This document shows, piece by piece, positions 30,808 to 40,627 of a stretch of DNA of 64,000 nucleotides. The notes beneath the pieces are model-generated. The model worked only from the letters and a program-made list of their open reading frames with translations. It made no database searches and was not told the DNA's origin. The position numbers and the translations under genes are program-made. The first letter of the stretch is position 1; each line of letters starts with the position of its first letter. This DNA is from Pedinophyceae sp. YPF-701. Taxonomy: Eukaryota > Chlorophyta > Pedinophyceae. The stretch lies in assembly GCA_916048055.1 (NCBI GenBank), contig CAJZHL010000004.1:682001-746000 (forward strand), in the 5' to 3' direction.

Positions 30808-32876
30808 TCATCGGCGGGCGAGGTAGTACGCGCCCGCGGGGTCGTTCCAGGCGAGCGTCGGCGGGATGTTGCGGAAGCCCGCCTCCTGCAGCCGCCCCAT
30901 CATGTGCGAGGCGTCCGCACCCTTGGGCGCGGCCGTGCCCGTGTCGGCCAGCACCTGCGTCGGGAGGTCGCCGCTGTTGGGCGGCCCGCGCGCCACGGGC
31001 ACCGACATCGTCTCCTCGAGCGTCCCCACGCGCCGCCGGATCGGCGGCGGGCCCTCGGACGCGTACAGGTGCGCCAGGGGCGCGTCCATCGCCAGCGTCG
31101 TCGCCGGGTACTGCTTCGGCGCGTACGGGCCGGCGCGGCCGTACGGCCCCGAGCGCGTCGGGCCGGCGTCGATCCGCGGGTAGTACGCGCCGCCGGCCGC
31201 GATGTGCGCGGAGGGCACGTCCATGCCGTACGGCGGCACCCCCGCGCGGTCGTCGTGCCGGACGGACGCGTCCTCGCGCGGGTCCGACGCGAGCAGGAAC
31301 GCGTTCGGCTTCATGCCCGCGTGCAGCGGCGCGAAGTCCTGCACGTTGGCGCCCGCGGCCTGCAGGAGGGCGGCGGTCGACGGCGGCTGGACCATATGCG
31401 GCGGCAGCGACGGAATCGGCCGGCCGCCCTGGCCGGCCTGCGGGACGCCGAACGACTGCACGAAGTCGTACGTCGGGACCGACGGGAACGCCTCCGCGGG
31501 CACGGTCCCGTCGAAGAAGCGGACGTTGTGCAGCCCCAGGCGGCGCGCGGCGTTGCGCGACGACTCGAGCTGGTCCGGGCGCTGCCCGAACCCGTGGAAC
31601 GTCGAGTTCGGGTAGGCCTGGGCCATCGCGAGGAGGTTGTCGCCCGAGCCGGCGTTGACGTCGGCGACCACGATGCCGTCGCGCAGCTGCTGCACGTGCC
31701 CGGGCACGCTGAGCGCGCGGCTCGCGTTCGCGTACCGCTCCCACATGCCCATGAAGCGCGTCACGTCGTACTGGATCTCGTCCACCGCTCTCCGCCGCAG
31801 CGTGTGCATCGGCTGCCCGGCGTCGTTGGGCGCCATCGACACGGGCGGGTCCGCGCGCCCCAGCGCGCGGGCGCTCACCGGAATGTCGTGCCGGGGCGCC
31901 GCCGGGACCGCGGAGTGCGGCTCGTGGCGCCGCGCGGGCGGTTCCGCGGGCGCCGCGGCCCTGGGCTTCGGCGGGAGGTCGCCCGAGTTGTGCGGCGACG
32001 TCGCACCGCCCTCCGGGCGCGCGGGCCGCGGGGCGATGCGGTTCGCGGCGGGCGGCGGGATGATGCGGGACTCGTACGACGCCTGCGCCTCGCCCATGCC
32101 GGAGTCCGCGGCGCCGCCAGAATGCCCCGACCCCTCCCGGCGGGCGACGCCCGCAGCAGCGGCCGCGGCCACCCCGCCCGCGGCGCCGTCGCGCCGCCCA
32201 GGGTCCTGGAACATGTCGAGCAGCTCGTTCGGCTTGGTCATGAACGCGCGCATCATCTCGAAGAGCCCCGCGCTGTTCACGAGCCGCGAACCAAACTGCG
32301 GGACGCCCTCTGCCCCAGGCTCGCCCTCGCCGTGGCTCGACCCGCGGCGGTGGTTCAGGCAGAGCACCTGCGCCTGCACGGCGTTCAGCCAGAAGCGCCC
32401 CGTGGCCTCGTCGACGCAAATGAGGTCCATGGACGCCTGCTGCAGGCACCACTCCTCCACCCACTGCAGCCCTGGCACGTTAGCGTGCTGCGCGAGCTCC
32501 ATCGCGGTGCACGGCGCGTGTTCTGCGGGGTGCGCGCGGGGGGGAGCGGGAGCGGGGGGGCGGGCGCGCCGCGAGGGGCGTGGGGCGCCGCGGCGCGGCG
32601 CGAATCGCGTCCGAAAGACGTGAGGCCGGCCATGCAAAGGGCACTTGCCGCGGGAGGCCCGGCGGGGGGCCTCCGGGGCCGTGCGGGCGCCCTCGCGCGG
32701 TCGGTACGCGCAGGGGGCGCGACGGGCGCGCGGCGGGGGCGGGGGCGGGCGTCGCGGGGCTCCACGGGGGCGGGGCGCGCACCGAGCAGCGTGTCATATA
32801 GCCTCAGGCGGTCTCCGATGTAGATCATGGAGCACGTCAGTCCGCCCGTGACGTAGCTGTAGAGGCGTGCAGTCAT
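30808..32876 (-). CDS. Winged-helix plus SAM methyltransferase protein with disordered insert, 602 aa
   Basis: Two exons, 32876-32783 and 32522-30808, join in phase to 602 residues. Exon 1 plus the start of exon 2 form the N-terminal winged-helix dimerisation domain seen in small-molecule and Rv2258c-like methyltransferases: GGLTCSMIYIGDRLRLYDTL, then TAMELAQHANVPGLQWVEEW and DEATGRFWLN. The Rossmann domain has GIVVADVNAGSGDN (SAM-binding glycine loop, about residues 315-328), NSTFHGFGQRPDQLESSR (acidic-loop region) and VRFFDGTVPAEAFPS. Between the two domains lies an insert of about 180 residues rich in Ala, Pro, Gly and Arg that the family normally lacks, and the C-terminal third is also atypical. 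The loop reads GSGDN, close to the usual G-G-G. Substrate unknown. The intron begins GTGCGC. The gene stands alone. Confidence 0.78.
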
Positions 32877-33838
32877 GGCAGCCGAGGTTTCGACGCCGCC
32901 CTGCGCGGGAGCGGGCGAGTGGGCGCGGAGTGGGCGAAAAGCTGGTACGACGTCTGTTATCAAGGTCGGTACGGCCACAGCGCGGTGAGGGGGGTGCGGT
33001 GATGCCGGCGCGCGGCGGCGGGCGGCTGGGTGGGCATGGGAGGCTGCCGTGCGGCGCGTGAGATCCGAGTTGCGCGGCCAGCCGCGAGGTCAGGGGCAGA
33101 GCGGCTCCAGTGACAGTGCTGGCTCCCGCGCGCCGCGGACCGGCCGCGGTGTGCGTCGCGGCGTGCGTGGTGAGTGGGTGGAATTCGAGGGAGCGGCCTG
33201 CCGCGCGGGGGCGTCATGGCGAGCGCGGCTCGGGGGGGGGCACCAAGGCACGAGCGGCAATCGATTCACTCACCGCTACGCCGGTGCTGCGTCCCCCGTC
33301 ACACTCCGTGGCCATTTTCTCGCTCACTGTCTGACGAGTACGGCGTTGAGCCGGGCGCGTGGCCTCGCGCCGCCTCCTACGATACCGGGCTCGGGCGCAC
33401 CGGTAGACGACGTGCGAAAAGGGCCGAAGGCCGCGCGTGTGGTTCGAACAGGCGTGTTCGGCGTATCTCTCGCTCTTTGCTTTCGGAAACTGCAAACGAT
33501 TGTGCCGACATACGCCCCCGCGCCGGCCCCTAGAGCCGCGCCCGCCCCGGTCTGACTTTAAGTCACTTACCAGTCCGCCCTACCTGCCCGACACTGGACC
33601 ACCGCGGCCGCGTCGCACGCGGCGCTCCGCGGCGCTCCGCGCGCGCCCCGGCCCGCGAGCCGCCGCCGTCGTACATCATATGCACGTAGGAGGCGGCGAG
33701 CTCGTTCGGCTCATAACGTCCCAAAGGGGTAATTGAACACTCGCGGTGACATCATGAAAGGCACCTGCGCGAGGGTGAAGAATGAACCGCGCACGCGGTG
33801 CAGCAGCGCGTCGCGCGGTCACACGCGGGCCGCGCGCG
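32877..33838. other. Intergenic region between two minus-strand genes
   Basis: These 962 bases lie between the start of the methyltransferase and the stop of CTR9. They include a relative of the AATTGA motif at 33724-33741. I see no gene. The right part serves as CTR9 3' end and the left part as methyltransferase promoter by position. Confidence 0.35.
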
Positions 33839-36800
33839 CTACTCGTCGTCCGAGTCGACCAGCGCACGCGGGCGCTTCGCCTCGGGGCCGGCCGCATCCT
33901 CGCCTGCTGCGTCAGCGGGCGCGGACGGCGGGCTCGCCGAGCGCTCGCGCTTGCGCCCCGCCGCCGCGTCCGCATCCTCGGTGTCCGCGCCGCCAGCGGC
34001 CTCGGCGGCCTCGGCGGCCTCGGCGCTCGCGCCGCCAGCGCCGTTCGCCGGCGCCCCCGCCTCGTCGTCGCTGTCGCTGTCCAGCCCCGCCCCCTGCGCG
34101 CAGACGCGTCACGCAGCCGGCACGACGTGAGGCTTCCCGCCGCAGCAGCAGCAGTACAGCAGCGCACGCGAGCCCACTGGGGGGGTGTTTTGTAAACAAC
34201 CCCCAACCTCACCTTGAGCAGCTCGCGCTCGTCGGCCGAGCCCCGCTCCGCCGCGTCGTCGCCGCCCCCGGCCTCCCCGTCGCCGTCGCCCTCCTCCGCG
34301 CGCTCCGTCGCCACCGTGCCGCGCGCCACCGCCGTCAGCCTCGCCCGCAGCACCTGCGTCCGCTTCTTCTCCTCCTCCGCGACCTTCAGCCGGCGGCCCT
34401 CCTCCGCCCGCCGCCGCGCCGCCTCCAGGGCCTTCTGCGCCGCCTCCATCGCCTGCTGCGCCTCCAGCTTCTCCCGCACCTTGGCCTGCACGGCCTGCCG
34501 CTGCGCCGCCCGCGCCGCAGCGCGCTCGCACAGCTTCTGCGCCTGCTCGAGGTTGCTCGAGCAGAACGCGATCTGGACCTGCAGCATCGAGCTCGAGAGA
34601 CGCGTCTGCGCTTTCTCGAGCTCCGCGAGCGCGCGGAGGTGCCGCAGTGCGACCGCCAGCGCCTCGGCGGCTCCGTTGACGAGCCGGACTTCGTCGCCGT
34701 GCGGGAGCTTGTCGGCCGCGGCGTCCTGCAGGACGGCCATCGCGCCGTGCTGCAGCTCGTACGCCGCGTTGTACCGCAGCGTGTGGTTGGTGGGGTCCAC
34801 GTGCAGCGCGCGCGCCAGCACCACGCGCGCCTCGCTGCCGCGGCCGGCGTCGTGCAGGGCGCGCGCGAGGAACAGCATCACGCGCGTGTCGCCGTTCTTG
34901 TAAAACTTCCGCAGCGCCGTGCGGTACAGCTTGACCGCCGTGAGCGCGTCGCCCATCGCCAGGTGGCACGTCCCCAGCGACACCAGCGCCTCCGGCAGCG
35001 CCGGCGACCCTGGCACGCTCGCGGCGTCGACCACGCGGCCAAGCACGTCCGCGGCCTCCTTGAAGCCGCCCCGCATCATCAACGCCATCCCCATCCCGGC
35101 CGCGGCCACCAGGTTGCCGCTGCCCTCCGGGTGCGACAGCACCTTCTCGTAGCAAGTGGCCGCTGTCCTCGCGTACTCGGCGCGCTTCCTGTCGTCGAGC
35201 TTGGTGAGGATCGGCGGGCACGCCGCGACGTTGATCGCGCCCTTCATGCACGTCATGTACTGGTCCTGTGCTGAAACGCCCCCCGGGGTCTTTTTCTTCA
35301 GAACCGCGTCGACGCACTCCTTCGCAGGTGAGTGCTTGGCGTCCTCGAGCAGCAGCAGCGCGCGCATCCCGAGCACGTCCACGTCGTCCTTGCAGTGCGC
35401 GTCCGCGGCGGCAAGGCGCTCCAGCGCCCCTGCGTGGTCGCCCGAGGCGCGCGCGATCGACGCCAGCCGCACGTAGCACTCCGCCATGCCCGGCACGCCG
35501 GCCAGGATTTCCTCGTACCCGCGCCGCGCGTCCGCATAGCGCCCCTCCGCCTCGCACAGCCGCGCATCGTTGAACGACAGCGTCACCTGCACCGCCGCAG
35601 GCGCCCCGCCCCCGGCCGCCTCCAGCTCCTCCCGCGCCGCCGTCAGCAGCGCGCGCGCGCCCTCGAGGTCCTCGCCCAGGTGCATCCGCAGCACGGCCGC
35701 GTTGTTGAACAGCCGCCACAGCGCCGGGGACTCCCCGCCCGCCGCACGGCCCTGCGGGTCCCCCACGGCGGCAAGCCCGGGGCGGTGCCGCGCGACAGCC
35801 TCGTCGAGGACGGCGCGCGCGCGGGTCAGATCCGTCGCGGCGAGCAGCTCCGCGATGACCTCGAGCGACCGCGTCGAGGCCACGCGCGCGAGCGGCACCT
35901 TGTGCACGTGTGCCGCCAGGGAAACAAGCTGGGCGGGCGTGGCCGCGGGGCACAGGCGGCCGGCGATGGCGAGGACGTCGGGGTCCGCGGGGGAGACGGA
36001 GAGCGCGCGGTCGAGCTCGACGACCGCGTTGTGCGTGTCGGTCGCCTGCCGGGAGGACAGAAAGAGCTGACTCAGCCCCAAGTGGGGGAGCGCCGCCCGC
36101 GCCCCGCGCGGCCCCGCGGCCTGCCGGTACGCCTGCATCGCCTGCTGCCGCATCATCACGGCCTTCCTGCTGTCCGGCTCCTGGCTCGCCAGCGCGTGCC
36201 GCGACCGCCCAACAACGCACTGCGCTTCCGCCTGCACGTCCCCCGCCAGCGCGCCCGCGGACGCCTCCGCGAGCGCCGCGGCGCGCTCGTACTGTTCGCG
36301 CACGAGCGCCTGGCACGACAGGAGGTACAGCGCGCCCGGGTGCGCTGGCCGGCACTTAAGCGCTTGCACGGTGTGTGACAGGCCAGTGGTGAGGTGCCGC
36401 TCGGCGTCCGCGGGCCGCTCGGCGGCCGTGGCGTCCGCGGCGGCGTTGAGGTCCATGGTCGCGAGCGCCACGTGGGCGTCGGCGCTCGCGGGGTCGAGGT
36501 CGAGGGTTCTCAGGAAGGCGGCGCGCGCCGAGTCGAGATTTCCCAACTTGAAGTGGCACGCTCCGATCGCGAGGCGGACGAAGGGCGGGCTCGAGGGGCA
36601 CTGCTTCAGCGCGGCCGCGAAGTGCCGCAGCGCGTCGCCCCATTTCTTCTGCGGCGCGGAACATGGGCGACAGAAACATGGGCGACAGAAAGCGCGAAAT
36701 GACTGTTCTTTCGCACGTGGAACGATCGCGTCGCTGCCGGCACACTTCGCGGCCAGAGCCGCACAGCGGTGGTCACCGCACGCAGACGCAGCCTCCGCGA

Positions 36801-37801
36801 CCCCGGCGCTCGGCCAGCGCACGCGGCCGCGAGGCTGGTGCAATGTACCAGCGACAATGGCCGGCGGGCGAGGGCGGATTTGTCGGCGACGCGGACGGCC
36901 GCCCGGGGACAGCATAGCGGGCCTTGGGGCGCGGTTCGGGGACGTTTCGGCGCAGGGTGGCGCGCCTGTGCGTAGCTGCAGATGCCAAGTCCTACGTGCG
37001 GCGCGACGTTCTTCTCGCCGGCGTTCTTGAGATTCGCGGCGCGCCTGAAGTGCGTCTCCGCTCGGTCGTACTTGGGCGCGGGCCGCCGGAGCTCGAGCAG
37101 GCCGCGGCCCACGTAAGGCAGCTGTTCCTGGGGTCCAGCCAGGAGGGCCGACTGCAGCGGCGGGCAGGGGAGGACGCAGTGAGGCGGAAAGGCGGCGTAG
37201 AGTGTAGCGTGGGTGCGTAGGAGATCGTGGGGCGCCCGTGCTGCCGAGATAGCTGCGTGGGCAGCGAGCGCGCGCGTGAAATGGCCGAGGACGTCGACTG
37301 TGGCCGAAATCCACGCGATGTCGCGGCTTGACAGGTGTCAACGGGGCTGCCCGGCTGGTACGCTGCGTGATCATGCGTTTGAGGCGGAGAACCGACCTTC
37401 AGACTGTCCTCCGCGGCCTTGAAGAGGGCTCCCTGCTCGGCGCTGCTGAGGCCCGGGTCGCCCGCTTGCGTCACGCAGTGCTCCGCGATGGCGCAGTGCA
37501 TGAACACCTCCACAACTGTGGCCTCTTCGAGTGTGAACGATTGCTGGAAGACCTCCAGGTTCTCCACAAACACCTTGGAGAGCTTGGCGAACTCGTCTCC
37601 GCGCCCCTCCGCCGCATACGCCCGCACAGCGTCGACCCAGACCTGCGGCGGCGCCTCCAGTCGCCCCAGTATACTCGTGAAGTTCTCCGCGTTCGGCATC
37701 TCCGCCGCCAGCACCTCGAGCACCTCGCTCACGGCCCCGTTCTCATCCCGCGCTACGGGCACCAGCACCGCCCCCGACGGCGCGGCCCCTTGGCCCGACA
37801 T
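33839..37801 (-). CDS. CTR9: CTR9, TPR subunit of the PAF1 transcription complex
   Basis: Scaffold subunit of the nuclear PAF1 complex, which couples RNA polymerase II elongation to histone modification. Exons 37801-37397, 37151-36966, 36648-34213 and 34093-33839 join in phase to 1093 residues, the usual length. Tandem tetratricopeptide repeats run through most of the protein, including QKKWGDALRHFAAALKQCP, PPFVRLAIGACHFKLGNLDSA, HPGALYLLSC and LPEALVSLGTCHLAMGD. After them comes a long charged helix (AQRQAVQAKVREKLEAQQAMEA) and an acidic, Ser/Asp-rich tail with a KRER basic patch, ending ALVDSDDE, as in other CTR9 proteins. Intron 2 (36965-36649) joins SYAQ to KKWGDAL only if the donor is CAG|GCGCGC, so it is a likely GC-AG intron. 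Intron 3 begins GTGAGG. The first ATG of the exon is at 37813, but MSGQ at 37801 is an equally good start. Confidence 0.92.
36661..36690. repeat. 15-base tandem repeat, two copies, at intron edge in CTR9
   Basis: ACATGGGCGACAGAA occurs twice head to tail, 13 bases inside intron 2 from the acceptor side. It may reflect replication slippage. Confidence 0.85.
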
Positions 37802-38495
37802 CGCGCCCAGCACGCAGCTGCAGCGATTCCTCCACGCCGCCGCAGCGCCCCCACCGCCTCACGCGCCGCCGTTCCCTCCCCTAAAGCCCACGATTGCGCT
37901 CTCCCGCAACCACCGGGCCCTGATCGCCGCCGAATTCGCGCGCAGACTGTCACTTCGAAGGTGGGAACTTCGCTTCCTTTCTGCGGCACGCGCGCTATGT
38001 GCTCCGGCGCGTAGCCAGCTGAGCGGCTCAGAGCCGGGCTGACACTGGCTGCGCGCTGACGGCGGTGAGCTGACTCGGGTGGCGGGGGGGGCGGCCCTCG
38101 CCGCGCGCGATCCGTCCTGCCAGAGGTGACTCGGCTCGCGTAGGCGGTCAGGCGCTCGCGAAGCTAAGGCCGATGGAGACACCGTCGAACAGTCACACAC
38201 AAATATGGTTGTTGAAGGACAACTGTGCGTCGGACCTCACAGCGAGCTCGCAGCGGGGCCAGCCCCCTCCGCCCCGTCCGCGATGCGCAACGCGTCGCTC
38301 GTCGCCGCACACGGGCACGTGGGCCGCCTGCAACGCCCTGTGAGTGCAGTGTGATCAAGACATGGCCGCGCTCTCAGCGGGCGTGTACTCAGCGCGGGCA
38401 CTCGATCCATGGCCAGCGCGGCGCGCGAGCGACGCAGTGAACGCACCTCCACCGCATGAGTTGTTTTTGACGAACATGATGGTGTTGCAGTGCAA
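37802..38495. other. Intergenic region upstream of CTR9
   Basis: These 694 bases contain the CTR9 promoter by position and the 3' end of the minus-strand gene at 38496. No element or gene is recognised. Confidence 0.3.
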
Positions 38496-39083
38496 CTACT
38501 CGTCTATGGCCCCGGCCGTGAACGGCTCCTTGATGTTCGTCGCGACGACGAACCCTGTCCAGTTCTCGGTGAGCTGAGCGCACTTGTCCCTGTCGCTGCC
38601 CTGCGCCCAGTGTCCTTCGGGCTCGCACTTGAACCGCCACCCTCCCGTGTTGACAGTGTCGTACTCGACGGACGCGCCGTCCTTCTCGATCCGGAAGTAG
38701 CGGGCCCGGCTCAGCGTGACCTCGACGCGGTCCGCGGAGTCCACGTACACGTTGACGTCAGGCGTCTGCAGCACCTCGCCGGGCTGATGCACAACGAAGC
38801 GAACCTTCCTCGCGCACCCGCCCCCGGCCCGCTTCACGTACTCCCCGACGTGCATCTCGCTCTCGGCGTAGTGGTAGTACTGGAACGCCGCTCCGTTCTC
38901 GACGTACACGCTGAATTCGACGAGGGGCTCCTCTCCGGAAGAGGAGGTAGGAAACCCGGAGGCTTCCTCGGCCGAGGGCTCAGCGGCCCGCTCGGCGCTT
39001 GGTTGCTCCGGAGGGAATTTGCGAGGGGGCTTTCCGCCGGTCGACTTCCTCGCGGTGCTCTTCGTTCCCACGGGTCTCGGCAT
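38496..39083 (-). CDS. Histone H3 tail-like N-terminus fused to an unknown beta-rich domain, 195 aa
   Basis: Intronless gene of 196 codons. Residues 7-22 align with histone H3 residues 3-18, with 14 of 16 positions identical: the string TARKSTGGK (H3 6-14) is exact and is followed by PPRK against H3 APRK. The equivalents of K4, K9, S10, K14 and K18 are all present, K9 being Lys13 here. After the tail comes a Glu/Pro/Ser-rich linker to about residue 50, then a 145-residue domain with alternating beta-like strands (VEFSVYVENGAAFQYYHY, KVRFVVHQPGEVLQT, VEVTLSRARYFRIEKDG) and a strongly conserved GGWRFKCEPEGHW block. This is not a histone fold; there is no alpha-N, alpha-1 or alpha-2 histone sequence. 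I do not recognise the domain. The start at 39083 puts the tail at the extreme N-terminus. A tandem paralogue lies directly upstream. Role unknown; possible mimic of the H3 tail for readers or modifying enzymes. Confidence 0.85.
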   Translation of the reverse strand: MPRPVGTKSTARKSTGGKPPRKFPPEQPSAERAAEPSAEEASGFPTSSSGEEPLVEFSVYVENGAAFQYYHYAESEMHVGEYVKRAGGGCARKVRFVVHQPGEVLQTPDVNVYVDSADRVEVTLSRARYFRIEKDGASVEYDTVNTGGWRFKCEPEGHWAQGSDRDKCAQLTENWTGFVVATNIKEPFTAGAIDE

Positions 39084-39687
39084 TGCACTTGCGGCGGTGT
39101 TTCTGCAGGCCGGCAGAACGACTCGCCGCCGTTCCTGGACAGCTGCAACGGGTCGCTCCGGACTTCGCCGACCGCGGGGATAGCACGAATGTTCGTCGCA
39201 ACACAGACAGACTCCTGGCGCGCGCGGGAGCAATTTGCTGACAGCTGCCGGGTTTGACACTTCTACCTCCAGCGGCATCCTTATACCCGCAAGCTACCCG
39301 TTCCCCTGACAGCACACAACGCCAAGATGCGCCGCAGCGCCACTTCAAGCAGTCGAGGGCCTCACAATCAGCCAGCACAAATGATTTCACTAGTCCCACT
39401 GCCCCGCTCACTCTCTTGCATGTCAGCGCAGCGACGCCACGGACCCCGACACGCGCGCTCCGGCTCTGATGCGCCCCGTCGCCGCCACGCTCGGCGCCGC
39501 GGGCACGCGGGCTCTCTGCAGCGCCCTGCGAGTTGCAACGTCATCACGCATGTCGTGCGATCGACGGCCGCCAGGGGCCGCGTGGCTGCCCTTGCACGCT
39601 CGCGGCGGGCGCGTTCTCGTCGTGGGCGATCCATGGTCGGTGAATCACGCGATTGACGCCACCAGAGTGCCGGCACATGGTAGACAT
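39084..39687. other. Spacer between the two tandem paralogues
   Basis: These 604 bases hold the presumed promoter of the H3-tail-like gene. No gene is seen. Confidence 0.35.
39279..39288 (-). promoter_or_regulatory. TATA-like element GGGTATAAGG
   Basis: The element lies about 195 bases upstream of the ATG of the H3-tail-like gene on the same strand. It is the clearest TATA-like string near a start in this window. It is only a motif match. Confidence 0.2.
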
Positions 39688-40257
39688 CTACTGCACGTCT
39701 ATAACTCCGGCCGTGAACGGCTCCTTGATGTTCGTCGCGATGTAGAAGCCCGTCTCTCTCTCCGTGATCTCAGCGCAGTTCTCGTCGCCGCTGCCCACCT
39801 CCCAGTGCCCTTCGGGCTCGCACTTGAACCGCCACCCTCCCGTGTCGACAGTGTCGTACTCCACGAACGCGCCGTCCTCCATTTGCAGGCGGAAGTAGCG
39901 GGCCCTGTTCAGCACGACCTCCACGCCGTCGTCGGAGTTCGCGTACACGGTCATGTCAGGCGTGTTCAGGACCTCCCCCTCCCCGAACACCGTGACGCGG
40001 ACCTTCCTCGCCTCCCCGCCGCCCTCCCGCCGCACGTACCCGCCGACGTGCATGTCGCTCGCGGCGTAGTGGTAGAACTTGAAGTCCGCTCCGTTCTCGA
40101 CGAAGAGGAAGAAGGTGATGAGGGGCTCCTCTTCCGGCGGGCTCTTGCCCCTTGGGGTCACCGACTTCCTTGCTAGCTGTGGCCTCGGGGGTGTGCCTCT
40201 TGCAGCCGCCGCGCTCTCCGCGCGCTTCCTCGCCTGCTGTGACGAGCTCCGTGCCAT
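39688..40257 (-). CDS. Tandem paralogue of the H3-tail-like protein, 189 aa
   Basis: Intronless gene of 190 codons, same strand and order as its neighbour at 38496. The C-terminal 145 residues align without gaps of note, roughly 60 percent identical by eye: EEPLITFFLFVENGADFKFYHY, MHVGGYVRR, RARYFRL, EYDTVDTGGWRFKCEPEGHW and the shared ending ATNIKEPFTAG. The tail differs: it begins MARSSSQQARKRAES and later has PRPQLARKSVTPRGK. These keep spaced pieces of the H3 tail (AR..Q.ARK like H3 1-9, and PR.QLA with ARKS like H3 16-28) but no continuous match. So either this is a decayed tail or the neighbour's tail has been refined. The domain is unknown. The start at 40257 is the ATG that keeps the basic tail N-terminal. 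Confidence 0.83.
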   Translation of the reverse strand: MARSSSQQARKRAESAAAARGTPPRPQLARKSVTPRGKSPPEEEPLITFFLFVENGADFKFYHYAASDMHVGGYVRREGGGEARKVRVTVFGEGEVLNTPDMTVYANSDDGVEVVLNRARYFRLQMEDGAFVEYDTVDTGGWRFKCEPEGHWEVGSGDENCAEITERETGFYIATNIKEPFTAGVIDVQ

Positions 40258-40627
40258 GGTTGATGGCACTGAAACACGATTCACGGACTTCACGTGCGCC
40301 GGCCGGGTCACCCATGCGCTGAGAGGCTCACCGCGGTCGCGCGTCCTTCCTCGACACAACGCTGACAGACTCGTCGCTCGCGAACGAGGAAATCGGTGCG
40401 AGGTTCGACGCGCCACCGTCTTCCTCTCGCAACGTGCCCGGCACTGCCGGTACTACCCCCGGGCCCCCGAATGCTGTTCTTTTTACTTCCACCCCCTCCC
40501 CCCCGCCGCCGCCTGACCCAGGCAGACGCGATGGGCACCCGCGACTCGGCACCGGACAGCGGGCGCCGGCAGCGGCAACGGACGCCACGGCTCGCGTAGT
40601 CGAGGACCTCACAATGCATGTCTCGGG

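Noticed and set aside
30550-32823. 757-codon plus-strand open frame
   Set aside because: Opposite the SAM methyltransferase; no recognisable motif.
38496-39083. Possibility that this is a true histone H3 or H3 variant gene
   Set aside because: Only the tail matches; there is no histone fold after it, and the C-terminal domain is shared with a paralogue lacking the continuous tail.
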